Positions 10,401 through 17,700 of a DNA stretch of 64,000 nt are shown piece after piece. The position numbers and the translations under genes were made by a program. The notes beneath the pieces are model-generated. The model was given only the letters and a program-made list of their open reading frames with translations. It was not told the DNA's origin and searched no databases. Every line of letters starts with the position of its first letter. Position 1 is the stretch's first letter. This stretch comes from Mesorhizobium sp. WSM2240 (GTDB lineage: Bacteria; Pseudomonadota; Alphaproteobacteria; Rhizobiales; Rhizobiaceae), in contig NZ_CP159253.1 in the NCBI RefSeq assembly GCF_040438645.1, positions 3,100,001-3,164,000 of the forward strand. The letters are read 5' to 3'.

Positions 10401-11543
10401 GAACGACTCGAACGTCACATCCGTTCGGTCGTCCTCGGTATCCTCGGTGTCGTGCGTGAGCTTGGTAACGCGGATATCGTACGGGACACCGATCCGCGGA
10501 ACCTTGATCTTCACCTCTTTCACGGCGTTAGATGTGATCTTCTCGTTCATGCGCAGGACGCCGTCCGAGGAGATAACGTTGTGCCCCGCGGTCGGATCGT
10601 AGGTGCCGGTGGGGGACAGTGTGGTGACCCAGGACGCACCGTTGAACCAGCGGAGGACCGCATTGTTGTACCAAAGGTCGCCCAGCACCGCCCCAGTCGG
10701 AGTGCCGGTCGCCCAGTGGAAGAACCTGCGTTCCGGGATTGCACGGGTGGGGTCGATCAGGGCGATGTAGTTCGCGTCCTCGAACGTGATGTTCACGCGG
10801 CCGGTGCCAACCGCCTCGCTCGTAAGATTGTCGGGCGAAAAGAAGTCCGCGTTCGAGTAGAAGCGGAGAGCGCCATTATCATCGAGCCACCAGACACGGT
10901 GACCATAGACGTCCGCGAGAGATCTCTCGTCTTCGGTCGGAACTGGCTCGGCAGTCTGATCGTAAAGCACCTGCTGGCGGGCAGCGGTGGTCACTGCCTT
11001 GATGTCGCCGCTATGGATGATCGTCAGGGAGTTGGGGGTCTCCTCGGTCGTGGTTCCCTTCTGGGAGTAGAGGATGCCAGGGAGCCACTCGCTCTGGTCC
11101 GAGGGCTTGTACTCGACCTGGATCTTGAGCTCCTTGGAGCGCTGTCCCTCGTCGGTACCTCGAAACAATGCGTTGATGACGAAGCGGAGTTCCACCCAGT
11201 CGATATCCAGCTGCGTCCCCTGGCGGATGACAGCGATATCCTGCGAGAGCGAGGTGTTGACCGTAACGCTGGTGCTCTGCCCGCCCAGGCGTGGGACGAT
11301 CAGCTCACCAGTGCTCGAGCCTTTGTGGATGTTGAGGGTGAAGTCGGTGAAGTTTTCGCTGCCGTTCGAGTTGAGCAGCGGGGTCTCGCCGACGTAGAAG
11401 TTTTTTGCCGTGCCACTCTTCAGACCCTTGATCGGGCCTTCAGTGAGGCCAAGGATGACCTCAATGATGTCGCTGCTGTAGTAGGTGTCCGGAGTATTTT
11501 CCGGAGCGTCCCCACCGCCAAAGTTGCCGGCAAAAGGCTTCAT
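4467..11543 (-). CDS. Giant tail tip/central fibre protein (lambda J-like) with FNIII and lectin-like repeats
   Basis: 2358 residues. The N-terminal about 770 residues match the J-type tail tip (an early SSDIIEVILGLTEGPIKGL segment, then about residues 440-640 with EPQTARELATYIFG). Fibronectin-III-like modules follow at about 870-1240, with APATPTGL / PPATPTGL linkers. The C-terminal 1100 residues carry repeated ADQIASNAVLTKHLLIGNM-type linkers and beta-sandwich modules. Two of these are clear duplicates, starting near 1394 (NLVTNSQFITGDLSDW) and 2003 (NLIPNGNFGTGDLSSW). The protein closes the tail and binds the host surface; sugar binding is inferred from the module type. It is about twice the length of lambda J. 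Confidence 0.9.
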   Translation of the reverse strand: MKPFAGNFGGGDAPENTPDTYYSSDIIEVILGLTEGPIKGLKSGTAKNFYVGETPLLNSNGSENFTDFTLNIHKGSSTGELIVPRLGGQSTSVTVNTSLSQDIAVIRQGTQLDIDWVELRFVINALFRGTDEGQRSKELKIQVEYKPSDQSEWLPGILYSQKGTTTEETPNSLTIIHSGDIKAVTTAARQQVLYDQTAEPVPTEDERSLADVYGHRVWWLDDNGALRFYSNADFFSPDNLTSEAVGTGRVNITFEDANYIALIDPTRAIPERRFFHWATGTPTGAVLGDLWYNNAVLRWFNGASWVTTLSPTGTYDPTAGHNVISSDGVLRMNEKITSNAVKEVKIKVPRIGVPYDIRVTKLTHDTEDTEDDRTDVTFESFQEIKAEPMLFPNLAVAHLLGRATDQFSSVPQFSGVYEGLLVKVPSNYDPVARTYDGAWDGTWKIAYTNNPAYVGNDLVMNDRYGMNSTYPVELEPTDVYEAGVWCDLERGDSGKPLFTFNQLIQEPQTARELATYIFGIFGGRFFDDGNGYARLRIDNDTPAVHLFAKENIKEGVFKYSYTEMEGRKNDYTVSFKNPALFYKEDRRRVRSQEMIDAYGRAPDEFIAVGCNNADEAIFRATVKLISDQTEVETVTFETAREGLYLEPYDIILVSDDAMDDVTTGRIVGTSGSDTLLLRDFVYLEAGFDHEVVINREGFELATFEIDPTSVGVSTKTLKIVGVLPTDLPDQAVFSIGLDAKPYRVLGIAPGEGKDSEESVIITGLEVNRTKYAEAAGQAEAVQVEIPEFSTNLSAVANARLTPSTEVRLGRSVQNLLLTYDAHPNKFVRSYTIASRFNDDPWRYHGDVRTTRFELADVLQGRYIFSIQANSMMGQRSAITYVDIDLSGEVREVAPVTNLVLVNEIGVDGSNHLFEERDAHLQWNKGEPNPAQASYRVEIYDSGEELLRSEFVVEPKFTYTGPQMFADGATRQMKVRVTAFDLFGNSSEPAILLIKNPAPAAPAVSAENGFGSVQFNWPTDNVADYAGSLVWISPTSGIDPTSRPADYELVGNQVVVPLSPDTGRYARVALFDTMGKQELNYSAEVYAEAYLVVDVEAPATPTGLVLSSVITDGVCKLTATCNANTEADLAGYIFEIKEGAGNYVGFPTNEARYEWTVKAGVAYTVTVLAFDQAQNKSNRTAEVAHTAALDTVPPATPTGLNALGGFEVIWLKLNRNGEADFSHYEIYQHTASTPEPDAGTVATYTSRSENNPISGFTGVQQLWFWVRAVDTSGNKSAWSASVEGTTVDIDTDITTEDLAGLIDATSFAAGLYAPGVGATLPATPFTDTTPKTFYLTTDQKIYEQKADGSGWIVSSDVSLIVGQIKTGQIEVGAVGADQIASNAVLTKHLLIGNMNNLVTNSQFITGDLSDWSEYYNPDGITVEDAGAAGVPASAPARKVVKYVPSSTLNTAVFSNGGAHNDPDAGILVTPGEKYYFAIDYAEDAGSVNFFRMYAYYRNVDGTYSSQLEYLPASTSWIRHGVTFTVPVGAYKMHMYLIAVTGSSGNRYWCNPTVNRVSGTVLIEDGAITAEKVTTGELITLSAQIKDAIIKNAHISDLSAEKLIAGSALANTITVDGRSIGSVAKSDILFDDVSQDWTLGSGYGSGSYSTDAVATGTRRLLQNADGYRYWYCPNRVAFDPSKLYRVTFRIKRIGGDDTGTVYAGLRGFNAAGTSVATGWSVLSAKAQSSIASATWTEFVGYVKGVATAQQSGLGTIATPKAMIDTTRFIEPVILFNYNLTSGGCSMALDSVKIEVVTEEAAELVNAGSTKIDPGMITISGGTTLASWRHGTDQTKIDGGNIYANSITANSLNIGQRGIEIMQLEFEHNKPSTNQLSWTAGTITYINDANASAFSSITAGSVTHTGPTVYIYWAKGATTLSTTTVQATAQGANNVILAIYRGGTDLTANYGRTIIDGSGIKANTVDTLQLKANAVDATIIKADAVEGYHIKANSITAREMVLTNFTNLIPNGNFGTGDLSSWRGWATPTAITVPASTSWPAKHACLLNNNASDVSIFSHGDYRDDAAGIPVSAGEQYLLGADFWVNSSTTCYLYAYFKKNDATYTSISYAIPVAGSWNRRTLALTVPAGCVKMHMYVRRTGGGTGHMYFTNAFINRRMDAELVVDGAITANHITVTNLAAISATLGAVNISAAIIGTLQVQTANIANLAVDTIKVKDGAITSIATAFTAAAVNCPEGAERILQTLAISVNNSNSKVSVNFSCNLVATTDNLFKYTDANSSSICDLRLYRDNVLVHTVRIWQFLYMSDNGFVSVHVGNTAFILDYTDTAVAAGSRTYQVRAYYDQRNFDIENRMLRVMDVKK

Positions 11544-12590
11544 TTATCCCTCGCTCGAAAGGTTCTGCGACCAGCGCTTGCGCATCCAGGCGAGACGATC
11601 GACGGCCTGTTCAGGGTCGAACTCCCAGCGGATGAAGTTCAGAGGCGAGCGCGCGTATGGATCGATCAGCGCGACCGGGCAGGTGTAGAGATTGAGGTTC
11701 TCCGCACCGATGGTGTCCCCGAAGCTGTCGATCTCCTTGTAGGTGCCGACCTGGACCGCGTGGAACGCCCGCTCGGCGCCGGGGTGTGCCCCCAGCGTGT
11801 AGCCGGCCGAGTGAATGTGACCACCGACGTAGATGTCGTGGTTGCCGTCGAAGAGGGCCTTCTTCACGGCACCGAAGTTCTTCAGGTACTGCGAGTTGCC
11901 GGGGAAGCCGTGGGTGGCGTAAATCTTGGCCACGCGGTCGTTCGGGAAGCGGAGGCCGACACGAGCACGCCAGTCGCGGGCAGCGCCCACATTGCCGGCC
12001 AGCATCTCTTCGAGTATCCGCGACTGGTTCGACCACAGGTCGTGGTTGCCGTAGATGATGAACATCCAGCGGACTTTTTCGAGGAAGTGCTTGACGAGCG
12101 CGCGGGCCTCGACGGCGTCGGTCGTCTGATCGGCCCAGAGGCGTGCCAGCCGGCCGGACCAGTTGTTCCACATGTCGCCAAGGCAGGCCGCGAAGAGGCC
12201 CTCGTTCCGACCATCGAAGATGTCGGTGTGGCGCATCAGCAGTTCGATATTGCAGCCGTCGCTGTCGACGTGAGGGTCACCAAAGAAGCCGAGGCCGACC
12301 GGGCCGTCGAGGTTCACGCGAACCGGGATCAGCTTGTCGTGCATCCGCGCCTGGTTCTTCTTCTCGAAGACCTTGGCACGGCGGCGGATCAGGTCCTCAA
12401 TGTCCAGCTCCGGCCCGTTGTCGACCGTGAAGGGCTCGTCGGTGTCGATCTCGGCCGGCAGACCGGCCAGGAGACGGCGCAGGGTGCGCTCGGAAATATC
12501 GAAACCCATAGAGCGCAGAAGGCGCTCCGCTGGACGGAAGCCCTTGGCCTTGTTAAAGGCGTCGAGCATCGTTTTTTGATCAGGTCGCAT
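11544..12590 (-). CDS. Calcineurin-like metallophosphoesterase with N-terminal helix-turn-helix-like region
   Basis: 348 residues. The complete metallophosphoesterase signature is present: GDPHVDSD (about 104-111), LGDMWNN (about 137-143), IYGNHD (about 180-185), ATHGFPGN and VGGHIHSAG, so both metal sites should be intact. The first 60 residues look like a winged or HTH-type helix bundle. It lies between tail genes I and J with TGATG coupling to the upstream gene, so it is made with the tail. The substrate is unknown; cell-surface phosphoesters or nucleic acid are possible. Not part of the lambda tail set. Confidence 0.88.
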   Translation of the reverse strand: MRPDQKTMLDAFNKAKGFRPAERLLRSMGFDISERTLRRLLAGLPAEIDTDEPFTVDNGPELDIEDLIRRRAKVFEKKNQARMHDKLIPVRVNLDGPVGLGFFGDPHVDSDGCNIELLMRHTDIFDGRNEGLFAACLGDMWNNWSGRLARLWADQTTDAVEARALVKHFLEKVRWMFIIYGNHDLWSNQSRILEEMLAGNVGAARDWRARVGLRFPNDRVAKIYATHGFPGNSQYLKNFGAVKKALFDGNHDIYVGGHIHSAGYTLGAHPGAERAFHAVQVGTYKEIDSFGDTIGAENLNLYTCPVALIDPYARSPLNFIRWEFDPEQAVDRLAWMRKRWSQNLSSEG

Positions 12591-13126
12591 CAGTCTTCAC
12601 CATCCGTTTGAATTGCGTCCGTGTCGAAGGAGAGGTAGTGGCCATAGACCAGGTCCTCGCCGTAAAGGATCGGAATGCGTGTTCCGATCTCCACCGTATT
12701 TCCAGGTGCGCCCAGGTATCGGGACTTCAGTTGCTTGTCCTCACTGTCAGGGGTAGGCATCAGGAATTGAGCGATGCCCCCAAGGAACATCAGGGCGCCG
12801 ACTTGCATGAGCCACGGCATGCCGATGAAGAACCCGACCGCCACGAGGGCAGCGCCGAGCAGGATCTGTATGAAGCCGCCCTTCTTGCCCCCGGCGAACT
12901 GTGGGACCAGGTGGACCTCGCCGTCCTTGGCCGGACGGTAGAGATCCTCTATCTGCTCGCAGCCTACGACAGTGACGCGGTGACGCCCGCGGACGGCGTT
13001 GGGTTTGAAACCGGGGAGTTGGCGCGTTACGAGCGCAACGGCTTTAGCGACAGTATCTGCGACAACCTCAATCGGGCCTTCATGAAAGTTAGCAAAGTAT
13101 CCGTGTAGATATACTTTAACCTTCAT
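12590..13126 (-). CDS. Tail tip assembly protein I (lambda gpI-like)
   Basis: 178 residues from the ATG at 13126 (a TTG one codon earlier is less likely). The N-terminal half is a ubiquitin-like fold (VKVYLHGYFANF start, then EDLYRPAKDGEVHLVPQ). A glycine-rich hydrophobic hairpin (about 90-125, LLGAALVAVGFFIG) follows, as in gpI. The C-terminal GTRIPILYGE segment is typical of the family. It acts with the proteases upstream in building the tail tip before J. It overlaps the JAMM gene by 11 bases. Confidence 0.82.
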   Translation of the reverse strand: MKVKVYLHGYFANFHEGPIEVVADTVAKAVALVTRQLPGFKPNAVRGRHRVTVVGCEQIEDLYRPAKDGEVHLVPQFAGGKKGGFIQILLGAALVAVGFFIGMPWLMQVGALMFLGGIAQFLMPTPDSEDKQLKSRYLGAPGNTVEIGTRIPILYGEDLVYGHYLSFDTDAIQTDGED

Positions 13127-13463
13127 CAATCCATTGCTTGTCGACGAGGACGCGACCTTTACCGACCTTGTACGACGTGACGCCGTCCGTGCCGATAATC
13201 AGATGAGTCCACTGGGGATAATTGCGAAAACCATACCAGTCGTTGTTGGAGAGCGTCGACTTGGCGTTCGGATGTGTGTGCCAGGAAGCTACCGCATCCT
13301 GGTATTTGATCAGGTCGGCGCCGGAGACCTCGAACCCCTCGTTGGCCTCGACGCAGATGTTTTCGACTTCGACAATCTCCCCATTCGGGAGGACGAAACC
13401 GACGCGCTCCGCGCCGTCAGTTCGTTTCGCTTTGAGGTCCGGAATGAGTTGCTCGAAGTTCAT
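13116..13463 (-). CDS. JAMM/MPN+ metalloprotease (tail assembly K, N-terminal-domain type)
   Basis: 115 residues holding a complete JAMM motif: a glutamate near residue 19 (ERVGF) and HTHPNAKSTLSNND, which fits HxHP-x6-SxxD exactly. In lambda gpK this domain is fused ahead of an NlpC/P60 domain; here it is a free-standing protein encoded after the NlpC/P60 gene and overlapping it by 47 bases. It presumably processes a tail tip protein or host peptide bond during assembly or entry. Target unknown. Confidence 0.88.
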   Translation of the reverse strand: MNFEQLIPDLKAKRTDGAERVGFVLPNGEIVEVENICVEANEGFEVSGADLIKYQDAVASWHTHPNAKSTLSNNDWYGFRNYPQWTHLIIGTDGVTSYKVGKGRVLVDKQWIDEG

Positions 13464-13926
13464 CCAACAATTTCTGCTTCTTGGGAGACAGGAAGCTGCG
13501 GATGTCCGCGACCTCTGTTTCCAGAACGGCTAGATCGGGAACATCCTTGTGGCGGTAGACCCCAACACAGGTGTTCCGAACCAGTCCTTTGAAAGGCACG
13601 GGACCCTCCGAAAGTCTGTTGTAAAGGTGGTGGATGATGCGACCGTTTTCAACGAAGATGGCGCAGTGATTTCCAAAACCGGAGTCGATCGCTGAGACCA
13701 CAACGTCGCCGAACTTGTACTGGCTCGGATGAACGTTTAGTTCGTAGAAGCCGGCGTCTCTTGAGCTGTCGAAAAAGAGATTGAGGCCGGTCTGCCAGAA
13801 GTCGTCCGGCCGCGCATAGTTCGGCAATTCGATCTGGAATACGTCTCGGTAGAAGTCGCGCAGGAGCGCGTAGCAATCCTGCTGTTGCCAAATGAACTTG
13901 CGGCCAAGGAGGTGTTTGTAGTTCAT
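13417..13926 (-). CDS. NlpC/P60 cysteine peptidase (tail assembly K, C-terminal-domain type)
   Basis: 169 residues. The catalytic set is visible: C18 in QQDCYALLRDF, H87 in FGNHCAIF and a third polar residue H99, with FGDVVVSA before the histidine as in the family. Such tail-tip peptidases cut peptidoglycan stem peptides or help tail assembly. The gene precedes the JAMM gene, the reverse of the domain order in lambda gpK. It abuts the L-like gene at 13926 (1-base overlap). Confidence 0.87.
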   Translation of the reverse strand: MNYKHLLGRKFIWQQQDCYALLRDFYRDVFQIELPNYARPDDFWQTGLNLFFDSSRDAGFYELNVHPSQYKFGDVVVSAIDSGFGNHCAIFVENGRIIHHLYNRLSEGPVPFKGLVRNTCVGVYRHKDVPDLAVLETEVADIRSFLSPKKQKLLDELRATHSGPQSETN

Positions 13927-14420
13927 CAGCGGAGCCTCACCATGGGGAAATCAGGGGGAATGAATTGGCGCGCTGGCAGACGGACGTTTGGGCCTTCCGA
14001 CATCGAGCGCAGCTCCATCGTGATGGACTGGCCAGCAGTGACGTCGGCGATCCTAGAAACGTACCACATGCGCTGCTGGAAGATCGGCACGTCGGCCTCG
14101 ATATGCGCCAGCAAAACACGGCGCCGGATGATGGTGGCGCGATCGAGGAGACGCTGCCGGACGAGCGAGTTGAACAGACCCTCGGGGTTGATCACCTGGA
14201 GTGTCGGTCTTGACTCCTCGTCCTCGGCCGATCGCTTCTCGCCAGAAATTGCGATGCCGAACATCTCGTAGAGGTTCCCCTGCCAGGTTCTGGTGATGCT
14301 GTCGGTGAAGCGCAGGGTGACTGGTTCAGTGCGGAGCTGGATCTCGAACAGATCAATATGGGCGTCGGCCGTCAGCTTCTGCGCGTCGGCCATATGGGAA
14401 GCGGGCTTGTTCATACTCAT
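13926..14420 (-). CDS. Minor tail protein L-like
   Basis: 164 residues in the L position of the lambda tail order, between M and K homologues. It has the expected beta-rich middle (HIDLFEIQL, TLRFTDSITRTWQG) and a C-terminal MELRSMSEGPNVRLPARQF segment resembling L/DUF1833 proteins. It has no cysteines, so the iron-sulfur cluster of lambda gpL cannot form. It overlaps the M gene by 4 bases. Role: tail tip hub protein. Confidence 0.75.
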   Translation of the reverse strand: MSMNKPASHMADAQKLTADAHIDLFEIQLRTEPVTLRFTDSITRTWQGNLYEMFGIAISGEKRSAEDEESRPTLQVINPEGLFNSLVRQRLLDRATIIRRRVLLAHIEADVPIFQQRMWYVSRIADVTAGQSITMELRSMSEGPNVRLPARQFIPPDFPMVRLR

Positions 14421-14776
14421 GGCTGCAACAACAGTTCAATTTTGAAGGGTTTGACCTGACCACGACCCTTCTTGATCCCCTCGGGGATCTTCAGGGGCGT
14501 GGCGAAGCGGACGGAGACGGTCCCGAGCCGTGGGTGCGGGTAGTCGAAGGGCTCGTAGAGCCGGTGGTCTTCATAGAAATCGACCAGCGTCTGCATGTTG
14601 AGCTTCGGGTGCGGAGGGGTGCTGAACCACATCGCCTCGAAGTTCAGGATGAACTTGATCTGGTCCGGCCCCTTCGGCTTGGAGGCGAATTGGTAGCCGC
14701 CACCAAACTTCATGGTGGTGGAGCTGACCGGGTACTCCTCCTCGATCGTGTGGTAGGGGAAGTCGAAGACTGCCAT
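14417..14776 (-). CDS. Minor tail protein M
   Basis: 119 residues matching phage minor tail protein M: an N-terminal beta strand set, FEAMWFSTP, a short helix (MQTLVDFYEDHR), and a beta-rich end with VRFATPLKIPEG. It forms part of the distal tail hub next to the tape measure. It follows the tape measure with a 1-base TAATG overlap, so translation is coupled. Confidence 0.85.
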   Translation of the reverse strand: MAVFDFPYHTIEEEYPVSSTTMKFGGGYQFASKPKGPDQIKFILNFEAMWFSTPPHPKLNMQTLVDFYEDHRLYEPFDYPHPRLGTVSVRFATPLKIPEGIKKGRGQVKPFKIELLLQP

Positions 14777-17700
14777 TACATCTTTCCTGTGTTGATCGCC
14801 TTGATCAGGGTCCGCGTCACACCACGGCGGCGGATGTCGTCGCTGATGTAGGCCACCACGTCCTCGGGACCGATCTGCTGCTGCTCCTCGGGAAGGACCG
14901 CCCAGATGTTGATTGGCCGGCTGTCCTGCGCCTCCGGCTGCGGGATCGTGGGCATACCGCTGGCTATCTTGCGATTGCCGAGAGCATTGACCTTCTCCAG
15001 GGCGTCACGGCCGATCTGGTTCACGGCCGACGTGCGCAGGATCATCTCGCCAGGCATGACGGAGCGGAGCTCGCTATCACGGAACGGGTTGTTGCCGGAG
15101 ACGTACTCGCCGTTGGCTGCGCGCTTGATACCAGCGACGAACTGGCCGGTGGCGGCGCCAGCGCCGAAGAGCATTCCAAGGAAGCTGCCAGCCCCGCTGC
15201 TCGCGCCGCCCATCAGCGATTGCACGAGATTGAAGGCGAGCTGCTTGGCGATCATCTGCATGAGCATCTGGATCACCGACAGGCCGAACTTCTTGAAGGC
15301 TTCCTCGGCGCTCTCGGTGCCCATGGCGAGATCCATGAACAGCTGCGAGAAACCGGAGGTTAGGGTGTCGAGCACCGTGCCCCAGGCCTGACCGGCACGC
15401 TCGGCAGCGGAAATCATATCTCCGTTCTGATCCATCAGGCCGTTGCGCATCATCCACGCACGGTTCGCGGCCTCGATCGACTGGGCGAGCGTGATCTCAC
15501 CACGGGCTGCAGCCTCGGTGTCAGACGTGTTCTGCCGGCGCGCGTTACCCAGGCTCTGCTCGACCGAATACTGGCGTTCCTTAAGCGCCTGCACCTGCTG
15601 GGAATTGGCACCGTACTGGCTCTCGGCCGCGGCTACCTGCTGAAGGATGTAGGCGTGGAGCTGTTCGAGCTGGTTCAGCCGCTCAACGGCGGCGGCGCGT
15701 TCCTGCAGCTGGACGTTCTTCTCCAGGCCGGCGACGTCCGCGTCGGTGAAGTTCTTCGCGTAGAGCGGGTTCTGGGCCGCTGCAAGATTGGCCTGCGCGT
15801 CCTGGAGAGGAGCGTAGGACTGGTTCTCGATAGCCGCCTGGTAACGATCGAGCAGCGTCACGACCTTGCCGGTTAGGCCGGCTTCCAGGTCGGTCGTGAG
15901 ATCAGCGAGACGCTCCTCAAAGCCATCGGTGCCCTTGTTCTTGACGGTGAAGGCCTCGATCTCCTTCTCCATCATCTCGGCCCACTTGGTGCGGACCTGG
16001 TCAATGATGGACTGGAGCGCCTCGGGGTTCTCGGCCTTGCCAGACTGCGTCATGAGGGTGTTGATCTGGCCCTCGATCGCCTGGGCGGCGCTGTCGAGGA
16101 TCTTGACCTGGCGCTTGACGCTAGCCTTACGCTCCTTCTCGCCGAACTCCTTGACGGTCGCCGTGGAGTCAGCAGTCAGCTTTTCCGTTTCGGCGTCTAG
16201 CGCGGAGCCGGCTGCGTCCATGGGGCGCTGGACGAGATCTTTGGTCTTCTCCAGGTGGACGGAGGCCTTTGCGACGATCGTGTCGAGGAACTGCGAGACA
16301 GTCTGGTTGATGTTGCCGCCGTTCTTGTGGACAGCATCGGAACCCAGCACCGACACGGCGTTGCCGTTGAGATTGCTCAACGCCTTCTTGTAACCAGCCT
16401 GGCCGAGCAGGTGCGAACCGTAGTAGTCCTTGAACGACAGCTGCGTGGAGCCGAGCCCTTCCTGGGTCCGGCGCATGTCCTTCATGCCGGCCTCGATCTG
16501 CATATCGATGTTGTTGCGGCCGGAGCGAGGGAGACCGTGGCTGTCCCAGTTCCCATTGGTGTTCTGGTAGATGCCAGCTGCCGATGACATCGGGTTCTTG
16601 GCACTCGGGTTGAAGCCGCTCTCGAACGACGCGATAGCCAGGGCGATGTGGGGCGGGATGCCGTTCGCGTTGGCGGCGGCAATAATCTTCTTCTGGATGT
16701 CGTTCGCGCTGGCGCTCGGCAGACCGCCCACAGTGAAGGCGCTGTAGTCGTCGGAGACGGTGACGCCGGCAATCTCGCCGGCCAGGGCTTTGGCCTTCCG
16801 ATCCAGCTCCTCAAGCTTGGCTGCGACCGACTTGATATACTCGACGGTGGAGTTCTGATCGACCGTGTTGACGAGATTGCTCATCTCCGTCTCGACGTTG
16901 CCGAGCTCGGTCTCCAGCTTCTCAATGTAGGTCTTGTTGACCTCTTCCGCGAGCGCGGCGCGCTTCTCGATCACCGTGGTGACGAGTTCGTCGCGACGAT
17001 CCCTCTGCTCATCCGCGATTTGCTTCTTGGCGATCTGCAGATCGGCGTCGGACTTGCCAACGTCCTTGTGTGGGTCGGTTTCGAACAGATCCATCTCGAT
17101 CTTGGCCAGCTCGTCGTTGAGCGCGTAGAGCCGATCCTCGATACGGTTGACGTCGAACTCCGTCTTGGCCTTGCCGAGTTCCTTCTGGACGCGGCCGATC
17201 TCTTTGTTGAGGTTCTTCTTCTGCTGTTCCAGCAGGTAGGCCATGAAGTCGGTGTAGGCCGCGTTGGCGTCGGCCGAACCCTTCTTCATGGCGTTCTTCA
17301 GCTTCGCCTCGTCGTTCTTCAGCGAGCTGCTGTCGATCGCGGCCTTGATCTCCTCCTCGGTGAAGCCCTGGGCGCGCATCTCTTCCGCGGCCGACTTGAG
17401 GGAGGCTTCGATCGTATCGAGCTGGACCTGGAGACCGGTCTGGAGCGCGTCGTAGGCCTCCTTGGCGCCGATGATCGAGTCTTCGGTGCGGACGACGTTG
17501 GCCAGGCCTTCCGTGAGGTATTTTGAGGCCTCATCCTCGGCATCCTGACCAGCCTTGTAGCCAGTGGTACCCTGCAACACTGCAGACGCGCGCTCACCGG
17601 CCTTCATATCCCGCTGCAGACCCAGGGACTGGATATCGATCAGGCTGGACGCAAGCGGCTTGAACGCCGTCACGAGCTGCTTGACGAAGTTCAGGTCCTG

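Noticed and set aside
10308..12611. 767-residue plus-strand frame across the tail fibre and phosphoesterase genes
   Set aside because: It is the complement of the J-like and metallophosphoesterase genes, with Arg/Val/Asp-rich low-information sequence and no domain. GC-rich DNA produces such mirror frames.
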